A DNA stretch of 64,000 bases from Oxytricha trifallax (lineage: Eukaryota > Ciliophora > Spirotrichea > Sporadotrichida > Oxytrichidae), in assembly GCA_000711775.1 (NCBI GenBank), contig ARYC01000179.1, positions 153,838 through 217,837 on the forward strand. Direction: 5' to 3'. Below are positions 45,715-57,293 of the stretch, piece after piece. The translations under genes were made by a program, and so were the position numbers. The notes beneath the pieces were generated by a model that searched no databases, was not told where the DNA came from, and saw only the letters and a list, made by a program, of their open reading frames with translations. Positions within the stretch are counted from its first letter, which is position 1. Every line of letters starts with the position of its first letter.

Positions 45715-48079
45715 TCAAATATTTAGGGCTTTTTGAGTCTCTGTAATGACTTAATTGATTGCCTTCTTCATTTTCTTGAAGGGGCACCCAGATGAAGAGG
45801 ATGGAGCAGCTTCTGTGAAAGCACCAATATCGATGTCTTTATCGTGAGTAGCATCACCGTCTGGCAATAAGAATTGCAAATATAGAAACAATAACCTAAA
45901 AAAGATTCTTTAAAAGTTTTTGTGACATTGGAATTTAATAAAGCGTTATTTGAGCAATATTTCTTCCAATCTGGTTTGTAAGCGATATCATACTTGGTAT
46001 CGTGATGTTAAAACCAAAGATATGAGTCTCCCCAGTAACTTGTTGTGGCATCTTGTGTGAGCTCAAGTGTACCAATCAAGGTTTTGTCAGCGTTAGGCTC
46101 TGGCACAGCATAAACATTATATAAAACGGTGCCTGCAACTAATGAAGAAAGTTGCTCTGTAAATGGTTAAGTGTAAGCATCGGGGAAGAGCTTATTAACT
46201 GAATCGGTGGGTGAAAATACAAGGGTGAAGGGGAAAACTGGGTTTGGGACGTAGTTACCTTACTAATCGTATTTTGCAAACTCCAATAGACCAGCTCTTT
46301 ATTGATAAATTATAAAAAGATTATCTCAAATCTAGGATTACATTGCTTTGCTTAAATAACGACATTTATATTGATAATCAGTAGCAGTCTTAAATTTGAA
46401 GAATATAGGACCATCTGGCATGGCAATGAGATTACTGAAATCTTTTTGGAAATAGTTCCAAGTGTCAGTATCATCATTAGAAGCAACCAAATTAGCTGAT
46501 GGCACACCATCTATCAAGAATTTAAGACCAAAGGCAGGTCCAAAGTTTCCCAGTGCTGGTTGAGTTGGATCTGGCTCCCCGCCAACTGAAAATCTTAAGA
46601 CTCCATAATCTGCACCTGAAGCTAGAGTGCCAGTCAATCTCCTAAAATTATCTAAACTTCATTCAAATTTTAATGTTTTAAGAAAATATATTTATTGATT
46701 TTCAATTTTTGAAATTTTAAAATAATCTTTATTTATTGTCATTGGAAATACTTATAATATACTATTAATTATTAAGTTGTAATACTGATTAATAATAAAT
46801 AAATCTATTTCAATTAAATTTTATAAATGAAATGAAAGAATGATTTTATTTTTAATTATATTCAAAAATAAAAATAAAACATGGAATTTGTAGTGTAGCT
46901 GGTCTTAGCATCTTTGGCAGGTACAAACTTAACAGCACAAGTGACTCCTTCTGTGTGAATGAATTTATCTCTCTTGCCCCAGAAGTCGTCATAAGGCACT
47001 GTATCACCAACCCATTACATGGTCGGATTCATATCCTAAGCCATCATATTATTGTGACCATTTTAGGACCAATGCTTAAAAAAACACATATTTATCAATG
47101 ATTTAGGAAATATTTTATTTACTCAACCTAACCTTTAAAGAATTATTTTTTTATTTAATGAATTAATTTGCTTGACAGAGGTATCTTCTATAATTAAATT
47201 TAATACTTCCTCATAACTAGGTTTAAGAACCTCATTTTTACCAATCTGCTTAAATTAATTATAAATAAAAATCTAGCAAACTAATTAGTATCTAATGTTA
47301 CTTTATTCCATATTGTGGTAAACTTATCCTTGGCTGTGTTACTTTCATAAGCTTCTCCTCTCAGTTCCCATGGCTACAATTAAAAGCATCATATTTATTT
47401 TAATTTAAAAAATTTGAAATATAATAACTACTTTATTTAAATTTATATTTCTATATTTTAAAATAAATTAAAACTTAATCATAATTTCAAGTATTTTAAA
47501 GTCAAAATAATAAAAATTTAAGAATATAAATAATAATAATAATAATAGAAATTTAATGATATTAGCTTCATATTATGATAAATTAAATTTTTTAAAAAAA
47601 AACTTTAATATCTTATGTTAAGTCATGTAAAAGGAAAATTTATAAAAATAATAACACAATCATAATTTAAAGTTAAAAGCCATACTCTGAATTAAAAAAG
47701 TATTTAGATCAAATATAAGTTTTTTTTTATATTTTTAAAAGTATGAGATTTTTTTATTATTATTTTGCATTTAATGATTAATCTACTATTTATTAAAATT
47801 AAATATCCTTTATTGTAAGAATATAAATGATTATTTATGAATTTTAATTTATTGAATAAATAAAGAATCTTTTTTTCTTAAAGTTTCTTTAGTATAATCA
47901 AATTTTAAAAACCTTTTTAGAATTTAATCTATCTCATAATTAAATATCAATGACTATTTAATTAATTTTATTCCAATTTTTATTAAAAAATATTATTTTT
48001 ATTTTATGTTTTTTAATGATGAAACGCTATTTACGAGTGCAAAAGCAGAAATAACGAGCTTTATAGCTATCTACTTCAT
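45715..48079 (-). CDS. Secreted catalase-like family protein, gene C
   Basis: The start lies far upstream of the rest: ATG 48079 opens MKQIAIKLVISAFALVNSVS, a signal peptide that matches those of D and F, and is cut off by an AT-rich insert of about 640 bp. Coding resumes near 47372 with PWELRGEAYESNTAKDKF. Later blocks are DMNPTM.WVGDTVPYDDFWG, KRDKFIHTEGVTCAVKFVPA, YGVLRFSVGGEPDPTQ, NFGPAFGLKFLIDGVPSANL, TWNYFQKDFSNLIAMPDG and VPEPNADKTLIGTLELTQDA. The tail HDKDIDIGAFTEAAPSSSG-CPFKKMKKAINQ ends at TGA 45717-45715. Further gaps at about 46300-46340, 46640-46885 and 47070-47290 interrupt it. Genes C-F form one subgroup, without the IES found between RSK and YGD in A and B. Confidence 0.72.
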
Positions 48080-48893
48080 TTTGTGTTAATTATTGTTTAT
48101 ATAATACTTTATTAATCTAATTTAATTGGATAATTAATTATAAAATGATCAAATAATTTATCAATCAACTTCTTTTGAGAAAAACGAAATAATTTGCATT
48201 TTTATAGATTTATGATTAGTAAATTTACAGGCAATTAAAGTTTTATTAATAATCTAATACTCTTATATAAATTGCGTAAAAGTTTAAAGTTGCTTATCTT
48301 TTTATTCTAATTTAATTATAATAATATCTCTTCATAATCTTTTTTAAATAAACGAATATATACTGAGATTTTATTAATTTTGAACACAGAGTAGGGTCTT
48401 CACAATATAAAAAAAAGCTGTAATTGATTACAAAATTTATCTCTGATACACATTTAATAATATAATATAATAATTTTTGTAAAATTTCCTATTTTAGGGA
48501 TATTGATGAATTGTAAGAATAAATATCCATTCTTAATACATACAGTTTCATAAACAATATTAACATTAAAAATTTGTAATTTGACAATTTTTGAATTCTT
48601 GTAAGAATAGTTACATGAAAAATTTTACAAGAGATATCATATAAAATTATAATATTTAAAGAAATATAAGTATCCAAATATTTATATTGATATATTCACA
48701 AAAATGCTAAAAGCCTTCAGACTTATTTTAATCTACAATTTTATTAATCACATTGATTTTTTTTTTATTTAGCATTTGAGCAGTTAATTGAATCACAAAT
48801 AAATAAAGTACAATTATTGCATTTTTGACTTTAAAAGAAATTATATTGATTAAGGGATATAGATTTTTAAGAGGTTGTTCTTGCTTAAGAAAA
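48080..48893. other. AT-rich spacer between genes C and D
   Basis: No credible coding. It contains the expected promoter region of gene C and the 3' flank of gene D. Confidence 0.4.
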
Positions 48894-51800
48894 TCATTCT
48901 TTGCTAAGGAAATTCTTTGCCTCTGCTTTCTTAGATGATACCATATCATTGATTGCCTTCTTCATTTTTTGGAATGGGCATCCTGATGATGGTTTAGCCT
49001 CTTGGAAAGAACTAGCATCGATATCCTTATCGTGAGGTGTAGTTGGGTCTGTTGACAAGTATTGTATATTGAAAATTATATATAAGCTTAAACAAAGAAT
49101 CAATATTAAAAATATCACATGTTCCCTTATATTATAATGATTTATCACTAAATCTTAATCTTACCTTATAATTTGGATAAACTATATCATCTTAATTAAT
49201 TTTTACATTACTTCTTCCAGTCTGGTTTAATAGCAACTTCATACTTGGAGTCTTGATGTTTAAACCAGAGGAATGCGTCTCCAAAGAAGCTAGTTGTAGC
49301 ATCTTGAGTGAGTGTAATCAAAACCCAAAACCTCTTAATAAGGTTTATAAGTGCTTTGATTTGTAGGGAATTTGTTTTGAGTGGGGGTTATTAATAGGTT
49401 TTAATGTGAAATATTTAGTAAATGTATTTAATTTAATCACTCAAAATGCACTTTTGGATCATGTGGGAGAAGTCTGAAGTTTATCTTACTTAACCACAAC
49501 TCTATCTGCTCTATTTTTATGTCATATCTTGAGTTTGGTCTTATTATTATTATTATTGACTCTACCATTTATTTCATTGATTGATACGCTCTTGTTTTTT
49601 TCAATAAATTGCTTTATTATTTGCCTTGCATCTTTCTCGCACCTTGTAGAGTAGTAATCGTTGCGAGGCATATCGCACTCTATTATTATTGCTGCCAAAG
49701 ACCACACATCCCACTAAAAGTCTCCATCTTTCAGTCTTCTCTTTCTGGATAGTACCCTTGCGTACCCATGACAGTCCCAAGCCTTGAAACTTCCACACTT
49801 TAGGCTCTGTTGAGATCGATTATTGCTACTCTTACTGGTGAAAATTTTATCATTATTATTTCTGGCTTCAAATCTCTGTGAACAAACCCTAACTTATGAA
49901 GCTCTTTAATACCTTATATGGTCTGTGATGCTATTTATCCAAGTTACTTATGAATCCTTTGATCTGTTATGAAATCTCGTTAGGTCATTTCATAGAGTGG
50001 GAGTGTAAAAGCAACATGATCCTTGGCAAGGAAAACAGCATCAAACTTTATTAAGTAGCTACAATCTTTAAACTTTGCTTGATTGAGTACTTGATACTCA
50101 TTTGTAAACTCCATTTAATATTTAACATCACTTAAGAGATAGTTGAAGGGATACACCTTGTATGCGCATTGATGATCATTGATAGTTTTCTTATCAAAGG
50201 AGTCTTCTAATATAAGGTAGCTTTAAAGAGAAGTATCTAGGTCAATTTAAGCAAGAACGGGTATTTTCTTATATTGAATTATGATCATTATTTTTGTTAT
50301 TTCAGAGGTCAGTTGGTTGCGTGACTTCCTAACGTACTCTAAGTCTCAAGCTTATTCAGGCACTACGACCTTAGAATAATCCCTCAATTTTCTTTTGTTG
50401 ACAAGCTTCAGCTCAACTTCATTATTCTAAACTTCTTTATCTTTCTTGTGAGCTTTTAATAGATGCTTCTTCAAATCTCTTGTATGAGAGTATTGCTTAT
50501 GGCACTCAAAGCAGTCATACTTTTCATATCTTTTATCATGTTTTAAGCATACAGTGGGCTTGGCTTCTCTATGCTCCTTCTTATGTTTGTACCAGCTTGA
50601 TTAATGAGTTAAATCTCTCTCACATAGCTCACAAAAATAGAAAACAACTTCTTCTGTATGAATAGGAATTCCATTAATACCTCTATCTTCCTCTGTGTCT
50701 CCCACACACTTGTTTGCCATTTATTTTCTATTATTAATTTCTATTTTAATAACAGAGACCTCAAGTGATAGCTCTGGTAGTTCCTTATGAGAATTCATCT
50801 CACAACTATCACACTTTTTATTGACGCCAAAGAAAAGTCTCATTTAGTTTGATGGAAGTGCTGTTATTTTTCTTAAAATGTTAGCGCTCATATCTAAATT
50901 TGAATCTAAAATTATAACTGAGAGCTTATATAAAAGCTTTGCAAGCCTACAAGTTTCAAGAGAAGTTTAAGAGACGATTCAGCTCTAAATCTCAGCGAGA
51001 AAGTAACCATTTTAACTTTCAATAATAAGTTGATTATAGCACGTATCAATTTATGAGGTGCTTCTAATTAAGTACCGTACTGCTTTACGAGGTATTTTGT
51101 GATTTTATAATTAAAATTAGGGTGCTCCTAATTAAGTACTAGCCTTAATTAATGCTCCTAATTAAGTACATACCAATTTAAATTAAAAAATATGGAACTA
51201 TAACAGTAGAAATTGATATCAATCTCTCAAGTTTGAAACCAGTTCTAAAAACTTTCTCCATTTACTTCTTAGAGGTTGACCTCCTATAGGATGTCCATAT
51301 TTAATAGTAAGTTTTACAGAGGTATATAATTTTAATCAATAAACTTAAATTTGAATATCGTTTCTTAGATCTGTAGGCAAGATGGAGTCAATGAATGATG
51401 CAATGAAAAGAGTGCAAACACAAGAATTGATTAAAAAATTTAGAAGCAAGGAAGATTTGCATCTTTACCTGGTACAGCAAGGTAATGTACTCATAGTAAC
51501 TAATCTTGATTATATAGTTAGTTTGTTCTTGCCAACGATGGATGGTACTAAATTTTCATTTTTGAGAGCGATACTCTGCGAAGAGAAGAAAGCATTGAAA
51601 CTTAGGATGTAAAGTTTGCAGAGATTCCAAACTATCCAGAAATTTCAGTGACTAACTTATAAGATGATGCTACGAATGACCCAGAGGTTTCGCAGTACCT
51701 GCCTACTAAAAAGCAGTTGTCAAATAAACTATCTGAAAGAAACTATTTCTTTGGCATCCTTGCAACAATTAAATGTGATTACATGAAAGAAATTATTTAA

Positions 51801-54667
51801 GAATCTCACAAGAAAAGGTATAGCATCTCTTCAGAAGATAAGGACAAACAAGGGATCAAAATAAATGAGAGCTGGGTATCAGAACTGCAGAAGCACTCTT
51901 ATATTTCAAGTAAGATTTGTAGCTTAACTCTTTAGAAAAATCTGGTACTGTCATCTTCTTGATGAAGGAATAGAGCAAGCTTCACAGAGAGCGAAAGTCG
52001 CAGACGAAGTTTGAAGTTAGCAAGAGACTTTATTCAAATATTTAGCCGGCAGAGTCAATGAACATAGATGCTGGAGCTGGCAGCAAGAGAAGAAACCTTG
52101 AAAGAGGGAAGCAAGAAGTAGAAGAAAGTAAAGAGAAGCCAGCTCTCACGAAAGAGTTTTAAATGTGACTTATATATTCATTAACTTAACTACAAAACTT
52201 ATTTGTATATATTCACTCTCCCTTCTTAAGCACACTTTTAAGAAAATTAAATATCTGCTCTCTTCGCGGAATTTTAATAAAGTCTACAGTATCGATAGGT
52301 AGGTCATGCATCAAGTGGTATAGGAGCAGTTTCTTAACATAACCTTTTAGTATACCTCAGTATAATTAAATTCCATTAAACTAAGGGCTGTAAGGCACGT
52401 TGAACACTGGTGTTATTCTAAGTTGTTCATAACTCTTATTTTTTCTTTAGTCTTATGAATGAACAGAAAGATTATCAACAAACATTATAATCTCTTTTTC
52501 AGGGTACTTCTCTCTAAGCTGCTCTAAGAACTTAACATACTGCTCTGTCTTAATTGAGTGAGGATGAATAACATAAGTTTCTAAACCAGCATCCTCGCTA
52601 ATACCTCCAAGTATTGCCATTGTTTATACCTTGACCTTTACGTCATGTACTTCTATATTACTTTTGTCTCTTATATCAAGACTTAGAGATGAAAATGTTG
52701 AAGGTAAACACAGCCTCGTCAGCATGAATAAATTTAATATTATTCCATAAGGCTCTCTGCATTTAATTAGAAATATAATTTAAGTTATTGTTGTAAAATG
52801 GCAAAGTGAAATCAATCAATATTTTATACGATTAACACATTTTTAAGAGATACCATTTCGTTTATAAATGTTTGCAACAGACTATGCAGAGATCTTCAAC
52901 TCAGGGAACTGGCGGTGAAACATAATAGCTCGTTAGTCAAGAGAGAAGTGAGCCCAATAGTTCAAAGTTTTTTCATTAATAAAATAGTCAAAATGCTTCT
53001 AAAGAAACTTTGACTTACTCTAAGGCTTAGAATTAAGCTACTTTTGCTTTAATTATAGCGCTATAAGACAGTGAAAGCGAGCAGTTGATGGACTTCGCTT
53101 TAAGAGCAGTGCTATTGTCACATCCATATATCGCAGTTTAAACACTTATTCAATATACTCTTCATCATAAATAGACCTCATAAGCTAGCTATTTTTTTCT
53201 CTCAATTAATTGATAACCCCAACCCCAAACAAATTTCCTACAAATCAAAGCACTTATAAACCTCATTAAGGGGTTTTGGAGTTTTGAATGGTACCAATCA
53301 AAGTTTTGTCAGCTTTTGGCTCTGGGACAGCATAGACATTGAAAAGGACAGTATCTTTTGTAAGAGTTGAAAGTTATTCCGTGAATGGAGCTGTGTATGC
53401 ATCTGGGAAGAGTTTCTTAATAGAGTCAGATGGAGAGAATACTAAGTTGAAGGGGAAAATTGGGCTGTCAACTTCGGCACCTGTTTAGTCGTATTAAGCG
53501 AAATCCAAAAGACCAGATCTTTATAACTTAAAATTAAATAGATAAATTTTCTGATATTAACTTAAAGATTTAGTTATAGGGATAGTCAGTAGCTGTCTTG
53601 AACTTTGAAAGGATGGGATCTCCAGCTACTCCAATTAAGTTGCTGTTATCATTTTGGAAATAGTTCCATGTTGTCTGAACATCATTTGAAGCAACTAAGT
53701 TTGCTGAGGGACCACCGTCTCTCAAGAATTTAACTGCGAAGGCTGGTCCGAAATTATTTTCAGCTGGCTGTGTTGGATCGGCTGGTGTGCCAATTGAGAA
53801 TCTTATCAATCCGTAGTCAGCCCCAGATCCAAGCATGCCAGTTAAAAGATTAAACTTTATAATATACATATCTACTATTCAGTAAAATATTATATTCTCA
53901 TAAAAAAAATATTTCTTATTTATTTATTGATTCTCCATTTAAGTTCTTATAATTTTTTATATTATAGCATTACTTACGATCTAATAATTAATAAGTTTTC
54001 TCTACATTTTTTTTTATGTTTTATATGAGTGTATCCATTAGCTGTTTAGGTGGGTGTGAACTTAATAGCGCATGTGACTCCCTATGTATGAATGAATTTT
54101 TCTCTCTTGCCCCAGAAGTCATCGTAAGGTACAGTGTCACTTTACCAATTCATGGTAGGGTGCATATCCTCTGCCATCATTTGATCAAATGTGTTATCGT
54201 ACCACTACTTATTAATTATTTGGACTTAAAAATTAATTTTCTTTAGAACTTATTGTCAGTATTTAAAAGAGAGTTATTAAAAAAATTGAATTAAATTCTA
54301 TTAAGATTAAATTAATGATATTGTAAAAAACATTCAAGAAGTACTTTTTACTAATTGGATTAATATTAGGTACTTTTATTTAAACCATTAAAAAATACAT
54401 TAAAAGCTTCTTGTAAAACTGACATTATCATAAGCCTTGATGAATTAGTTTCAATAAAATATACACATTCTATATTTTTAAATATGTTAAATCCAACAAA
54501 CTATCTTAATCAGTATCTAATGTGACTTAGCTCCATATAGTGGCAAACTTATCCTTAGCAAGTTGACTTTAGTAGGCATCCCCTCTAAGCTCCCATGACT
54601 GCATAGCAGACACTTTATTAATAATTGCAAAAGCGCAAATTACCAGATTCAAAGCCAGTTTCTTCAT
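48894..54667 (-). CDS. Secreted catalase-like family protein, gene D, interrupted by a TBE transposon
   Basis: The ATG at 54667 opens MKKLALNLVICAFAIINKVS, a signal peptide, then AMQSWELRGDAYQSQLAKDK. Core blocks are PYDDFWGKREKFIHT, YGLIRFSIGTPADPTQPAEN, FGPAFAVKFLRDGGPSANLV, TWNYFQNDNSNLIG, FPFNLVFSPSDSIKKLFPD and AVPEPKADKTLIGT. The TBE occupies 53286-49319. The gene goes on with TLTQDATTSFFGDAFLWF, the tail TDPTTPHDKDIDASSFQEAK, GCPFQKMKKAINDMV and SKE, and TGA 48896-48894. Taking out the TBE with one AAT copy gives KTLIGTITLTQDATT in frame, where paralogue C has KTLIGTLELTQDATT. So the insertion changed at most two residues and the gene stays usable after excision. Confidence 0.8.
49460..50843 (-). 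pseudogene. TBE zinc-finger/kinase gene (copy in gene D)
   Basis: The ATG at 50843 opens MRLFFGVNKKCDSCEMNSHK. C2H2 fingers are CELCERDLTHQSSWYKHKKEH-like (first Leu in place of Phe) and CFECHKQYSHTRDLKKH. The kinase half has CSYLIKFDAVFLAKDHVAFT-like helices, the catalytic loop VHRDLKPE (about 49890-49867) and VAIIDLNRA in the DFG position. The frame is nearly complete, but the C-terminal end beyond about 49800 shifts between frames. It is better preserved than the nested copy because it lacks the foldback. Confidence 0.65.
51382..52160 (+). pseudogene. TBE 22-kDa gene (copy in gene D)
   Basis: ATG 51382 opens MESMNDAMKRVQTQELIKKF. After FLRAILCEEKKALKLRM a one-base change brings an early stop at 51610. 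The rest (QYLPTKKQLSNKLSERNYFF; YISSKICSLTL) lies in the next frame and then shows the same late frameshift before SGT as the nested TBE. Confidence 0.7.
52213..53205 (-). pseudogene. TBE transposase (copy in gene D)
   Basis: The expected start TAAATGCGAGACAAA is TAATTGAGAGAAAAA here, so the ATG is lost. Near 53110 about 45 bp present in the nested copy are deleted. The catalytic region is still readable (HADEAVFTFN near 52725; IMFVDNLSV near 52480; FNGI near 52380), and the end is TGA 52215-52213. It is a DD34E-type transposase remnant. Confidence 0.7.
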
Positions 54668-55496
54668 TTTACTTAAGTATAATTCAATATTTAATTATAA
54701 TATTACATAAATGGACAGATATTTGTGTTTATACTAAGATCATATAAACCAATTATGGAAGAAGAAAATTTACTCTATAAAATTTATAAATATTTTTATT
54801 TAATTGTGTGCAATATTAAATGAGTTTTTAAATATCCAAAAATCCTTTGGTAATTTCAGTATTTACACAAATTAATTAATTAATACTAGAATTTAAATTT
54901 TTCAGCAATTTCTTTTTATATCTTCAATTTAAATTTTTTTATAAAAATAAACAAATAAATAAAGTAAATATCAATATGATAAAAATTTGGATTTCCTCAC
55001 ATTGCTATCTCACTATAATTTTTTATATAGTATATCTTTAAAATGATTCAATATTATTAATATTTTGTTTTTATAGATACTTTGGAGATTGGTAAAATGA
55101 ATATAAAAAAACTAAATCTTGAATATATTATTAAATTGATTTTATGCTTCAATAATTAATTTATTTAATTCAAAAGCTTAATCATATTCATTGAAAAAGA
55201 TTTTAGAAATAAAATTAAAAAGGAATTTTAACTAATTATATTTCAATACTATTTTGAATTTTAATTTAAAAATTGTCCAATAAAATTATTATGCAACCTT
55301 TAAAAAAAGATTATGCTTTTTTGTTTACTAGATATTTATTCATGATTCATGAATTGTAAAAATAGATTGGTATTTAAAGAAATAATAGGTATTAAATTTA
55401 TAAGGAATAATCTAGCAATTTTATTTTTAGAATATAAGTTTTGCTTTATCTGAACTATTGAGTATATTTGAAAGTTGCGTAAAATTTTTATATTTT
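54668..55496. other. AT-rich spacer between genes D and E
   Basis: No coding similarity was seen. It lies upstream of gene D. Confidence 0.4.
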
Positions 55497-57293
55497 TCAT
55501 TTTTTACCTATTAGAGGAGAAAGAGGCAAAAATCTATTATTGCCATTTTTCCCACCTCTACCTTTACTACTTATAAATGGACATTTGGCAATTGGGGAGG
55601 GTGAGGGTTATTATTATTTTATGGATTTTAAGTCTTATACTTTAGTTTATTAAGAGGGAGTTGCAGTATTTTATTGTACAGTATCGTCAACCGAATTGGG
55701 CAGCAAGAATTGTTAAAAAAGAAGTGGATAAAAGTTTAATAGTAAAGTAAGTTATACCAAATTTGGGTATATTTCTTCCAAGCTGGTTTTGATTAAATAT
55801 CGAACACAGTGTCTGCATGCTAAAAAAAGAGGGTCTCGTCACCATATAAGCTAGTAGTAGCATCCTCAAGCAACTCAAGAGTACCAATCAGAACTTTATC
55901 GTCATTTGGCTCTGCCACAGTTTAAATCCAATTCTTTTCAAATATGATATTATTATGTTTAATTTGAAACTCCTTATCAATTTATATTTCAAATGTTTTA
56001 TATGCATGCAAAAATATTAAATCAATAGTGTGATGCAATTAATTCAAGTTAGCTTATTTAATTTGCTAATTTAAAATTAATTTAGAACTAATTCCCCATG
56101 TAAAATATAATGAATAAAGTAGTTTTTAGTTTTTTTTAGTGTATACATCGAAAAGAACAGTACCTTTAGCAAGAGTCGAAAGCTAATAAATGAATGGAAT
56201 CGTATATTCTTCTGGAAAGAAGTTTTTTACATCATCTGATGGTGAAAAAATAAGCTAATAGGGGAATACAGGACTTTTTACGAAAGCTCCAGTCTAATCA
56301 TATTGACTAAAATCTTTAAGTCCGACTCTATAAAACTAAATGCAATAAATTCATAAATTCATTTGATATTTGTTATGAGTGAATTCAGTAGCTTCCTTGA
56401 ATTTTGAAAAAACTGGTTCTTATTGCACAGCTATTAAATTCGAGAAGTCACGCTAGAAAAAATTCCAGTTATCTTAATTAACAGTTGCAGCTACCAAGTT
56501 CGCCGATGTAACTCCATCTCTCATTAATTTAAGACCAAAGCTAGGGGCGAAATTTCCTAATCCTGCAGAAAATGATGGGTCGAATGGAGGACCTGCTGAG
56601 AATCTAATAAAGCCATAATCTGCTCCAGAAGAAAGCACTCCACTGTAACTAGTCTTTAAATCTTTTGCAGGCACGAATTTCACTGCACCCACAACCCCCT
56701 CTGTGTGGACAATTTTTTCTCTCTTACCCAAAATATCATCAAAGGGAACTGTATCACCAACCCAATTTAAAGATGGATGCATATCCTCTTAGAGAAACTC
56801 ATTTGCAAAGCTAAATAATCGTACCTTGGAAATTTTAATTATAAAAAAATTACATAAAATCATTATAGCTAAGTAAAAGAAAATCTTAAATAACACAAAA
56901 ATAAATAAATAAATATTACTTGGTGCTTGTATCTTTTAATTTAAATAGGAGAGCTAATTTTCCTATAAAATTTGACTTCTAATATTTAACATCAAAATTA
57001 TCATAATCTCAAATGAAAATCAAACTTAATTTTTTTATTACTTGAGATCTATTTTTTATAAACTTAATGAAAATTGTGGTGAATTGAAAATATTTTTAAA
57101 TTTATAAATTTGAAATATCTTATTAAAAACACTCGCCAGTATCTTTTATTACTTCATTCCATATTGTGACAAACTTATCCTTGGCAAGCTAACTTTCATA
57201 AGCTTAGCCTCTAAGTTCCCAAGGCTCCATAGCCGACACCATATATGTGACGGCAAAAGACAAAAATACCAAATTTTATATAAACTCTTTCAT
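55497..57293 (-). CDS. Secreted catalase-like family protein, gene E, with divergent C-terminus
   Basis: The ATG at 57293 opens MKEFIQNLVFLSFAVTYMVS, a signal peptide, then AMEPWELRGQAYESQLAKDK. Core: NWVGDTVPFDDILGKREKIV, HTEGVVGAVKFVPAKDLK, GADYGFIRFSAG, NFAPSFGLKLMRDGVTSANL, FFPEEYTIPFIYQLSTLAKG, AEPNDDKVLIGTLELLEDAT and SLYGDETLFFQHADTVFDIQ. A 219-bp IES with pointer ACT (AGT at 55919-55921 and 56138-56140 on the plus strand) splits VYT/VAEP. The tail differs from the paralogues: after SKPAWKKY it becomes Gln/Pro/Ser-rich, keeps CPF, and ends KGRGGKNGNNRFLPLSPL before TGA 55499-55497. The shared MKKAIN helix is gone. It could be decaying or have a new C-terminus. Confidence 0.68.
55919..56137. 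other. IES in gene E, pointer ACT
   Basis: AGT (ACT on the gene strand) at 55919-55921 and 56138-56140 flanks 219 bp of AT-rich sequence. Removing one copy plus the insert restores VYTVAEP, as in genes C and D, which have no insert here. The insert does not start with GT on the gene strand, so it is an IES rather than an intron. Confidence 0.7.

Larger units (their letters stand above)
49319..53286. mobile_element. TBE transposon in gene D, AAT target duplication
   Basis: The left end is CAAAACCCAAAACCTC at 49319, with one C fewer than the consensus. The right end is GGGGTTTTGGAGTTTTG at 53286. AAT lies at 49316-49318 and 53287-53289. Length is 3,968 bp, with the usual order: zinc-finger/kinase (minus), 22-kDa (plus), transposase (minus). 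It is close in sequence to the nested TBE at 34254-38727. All three genes carry lesions, so it depends on proteins made elsewhere for its removal. Confidence 0.93.
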
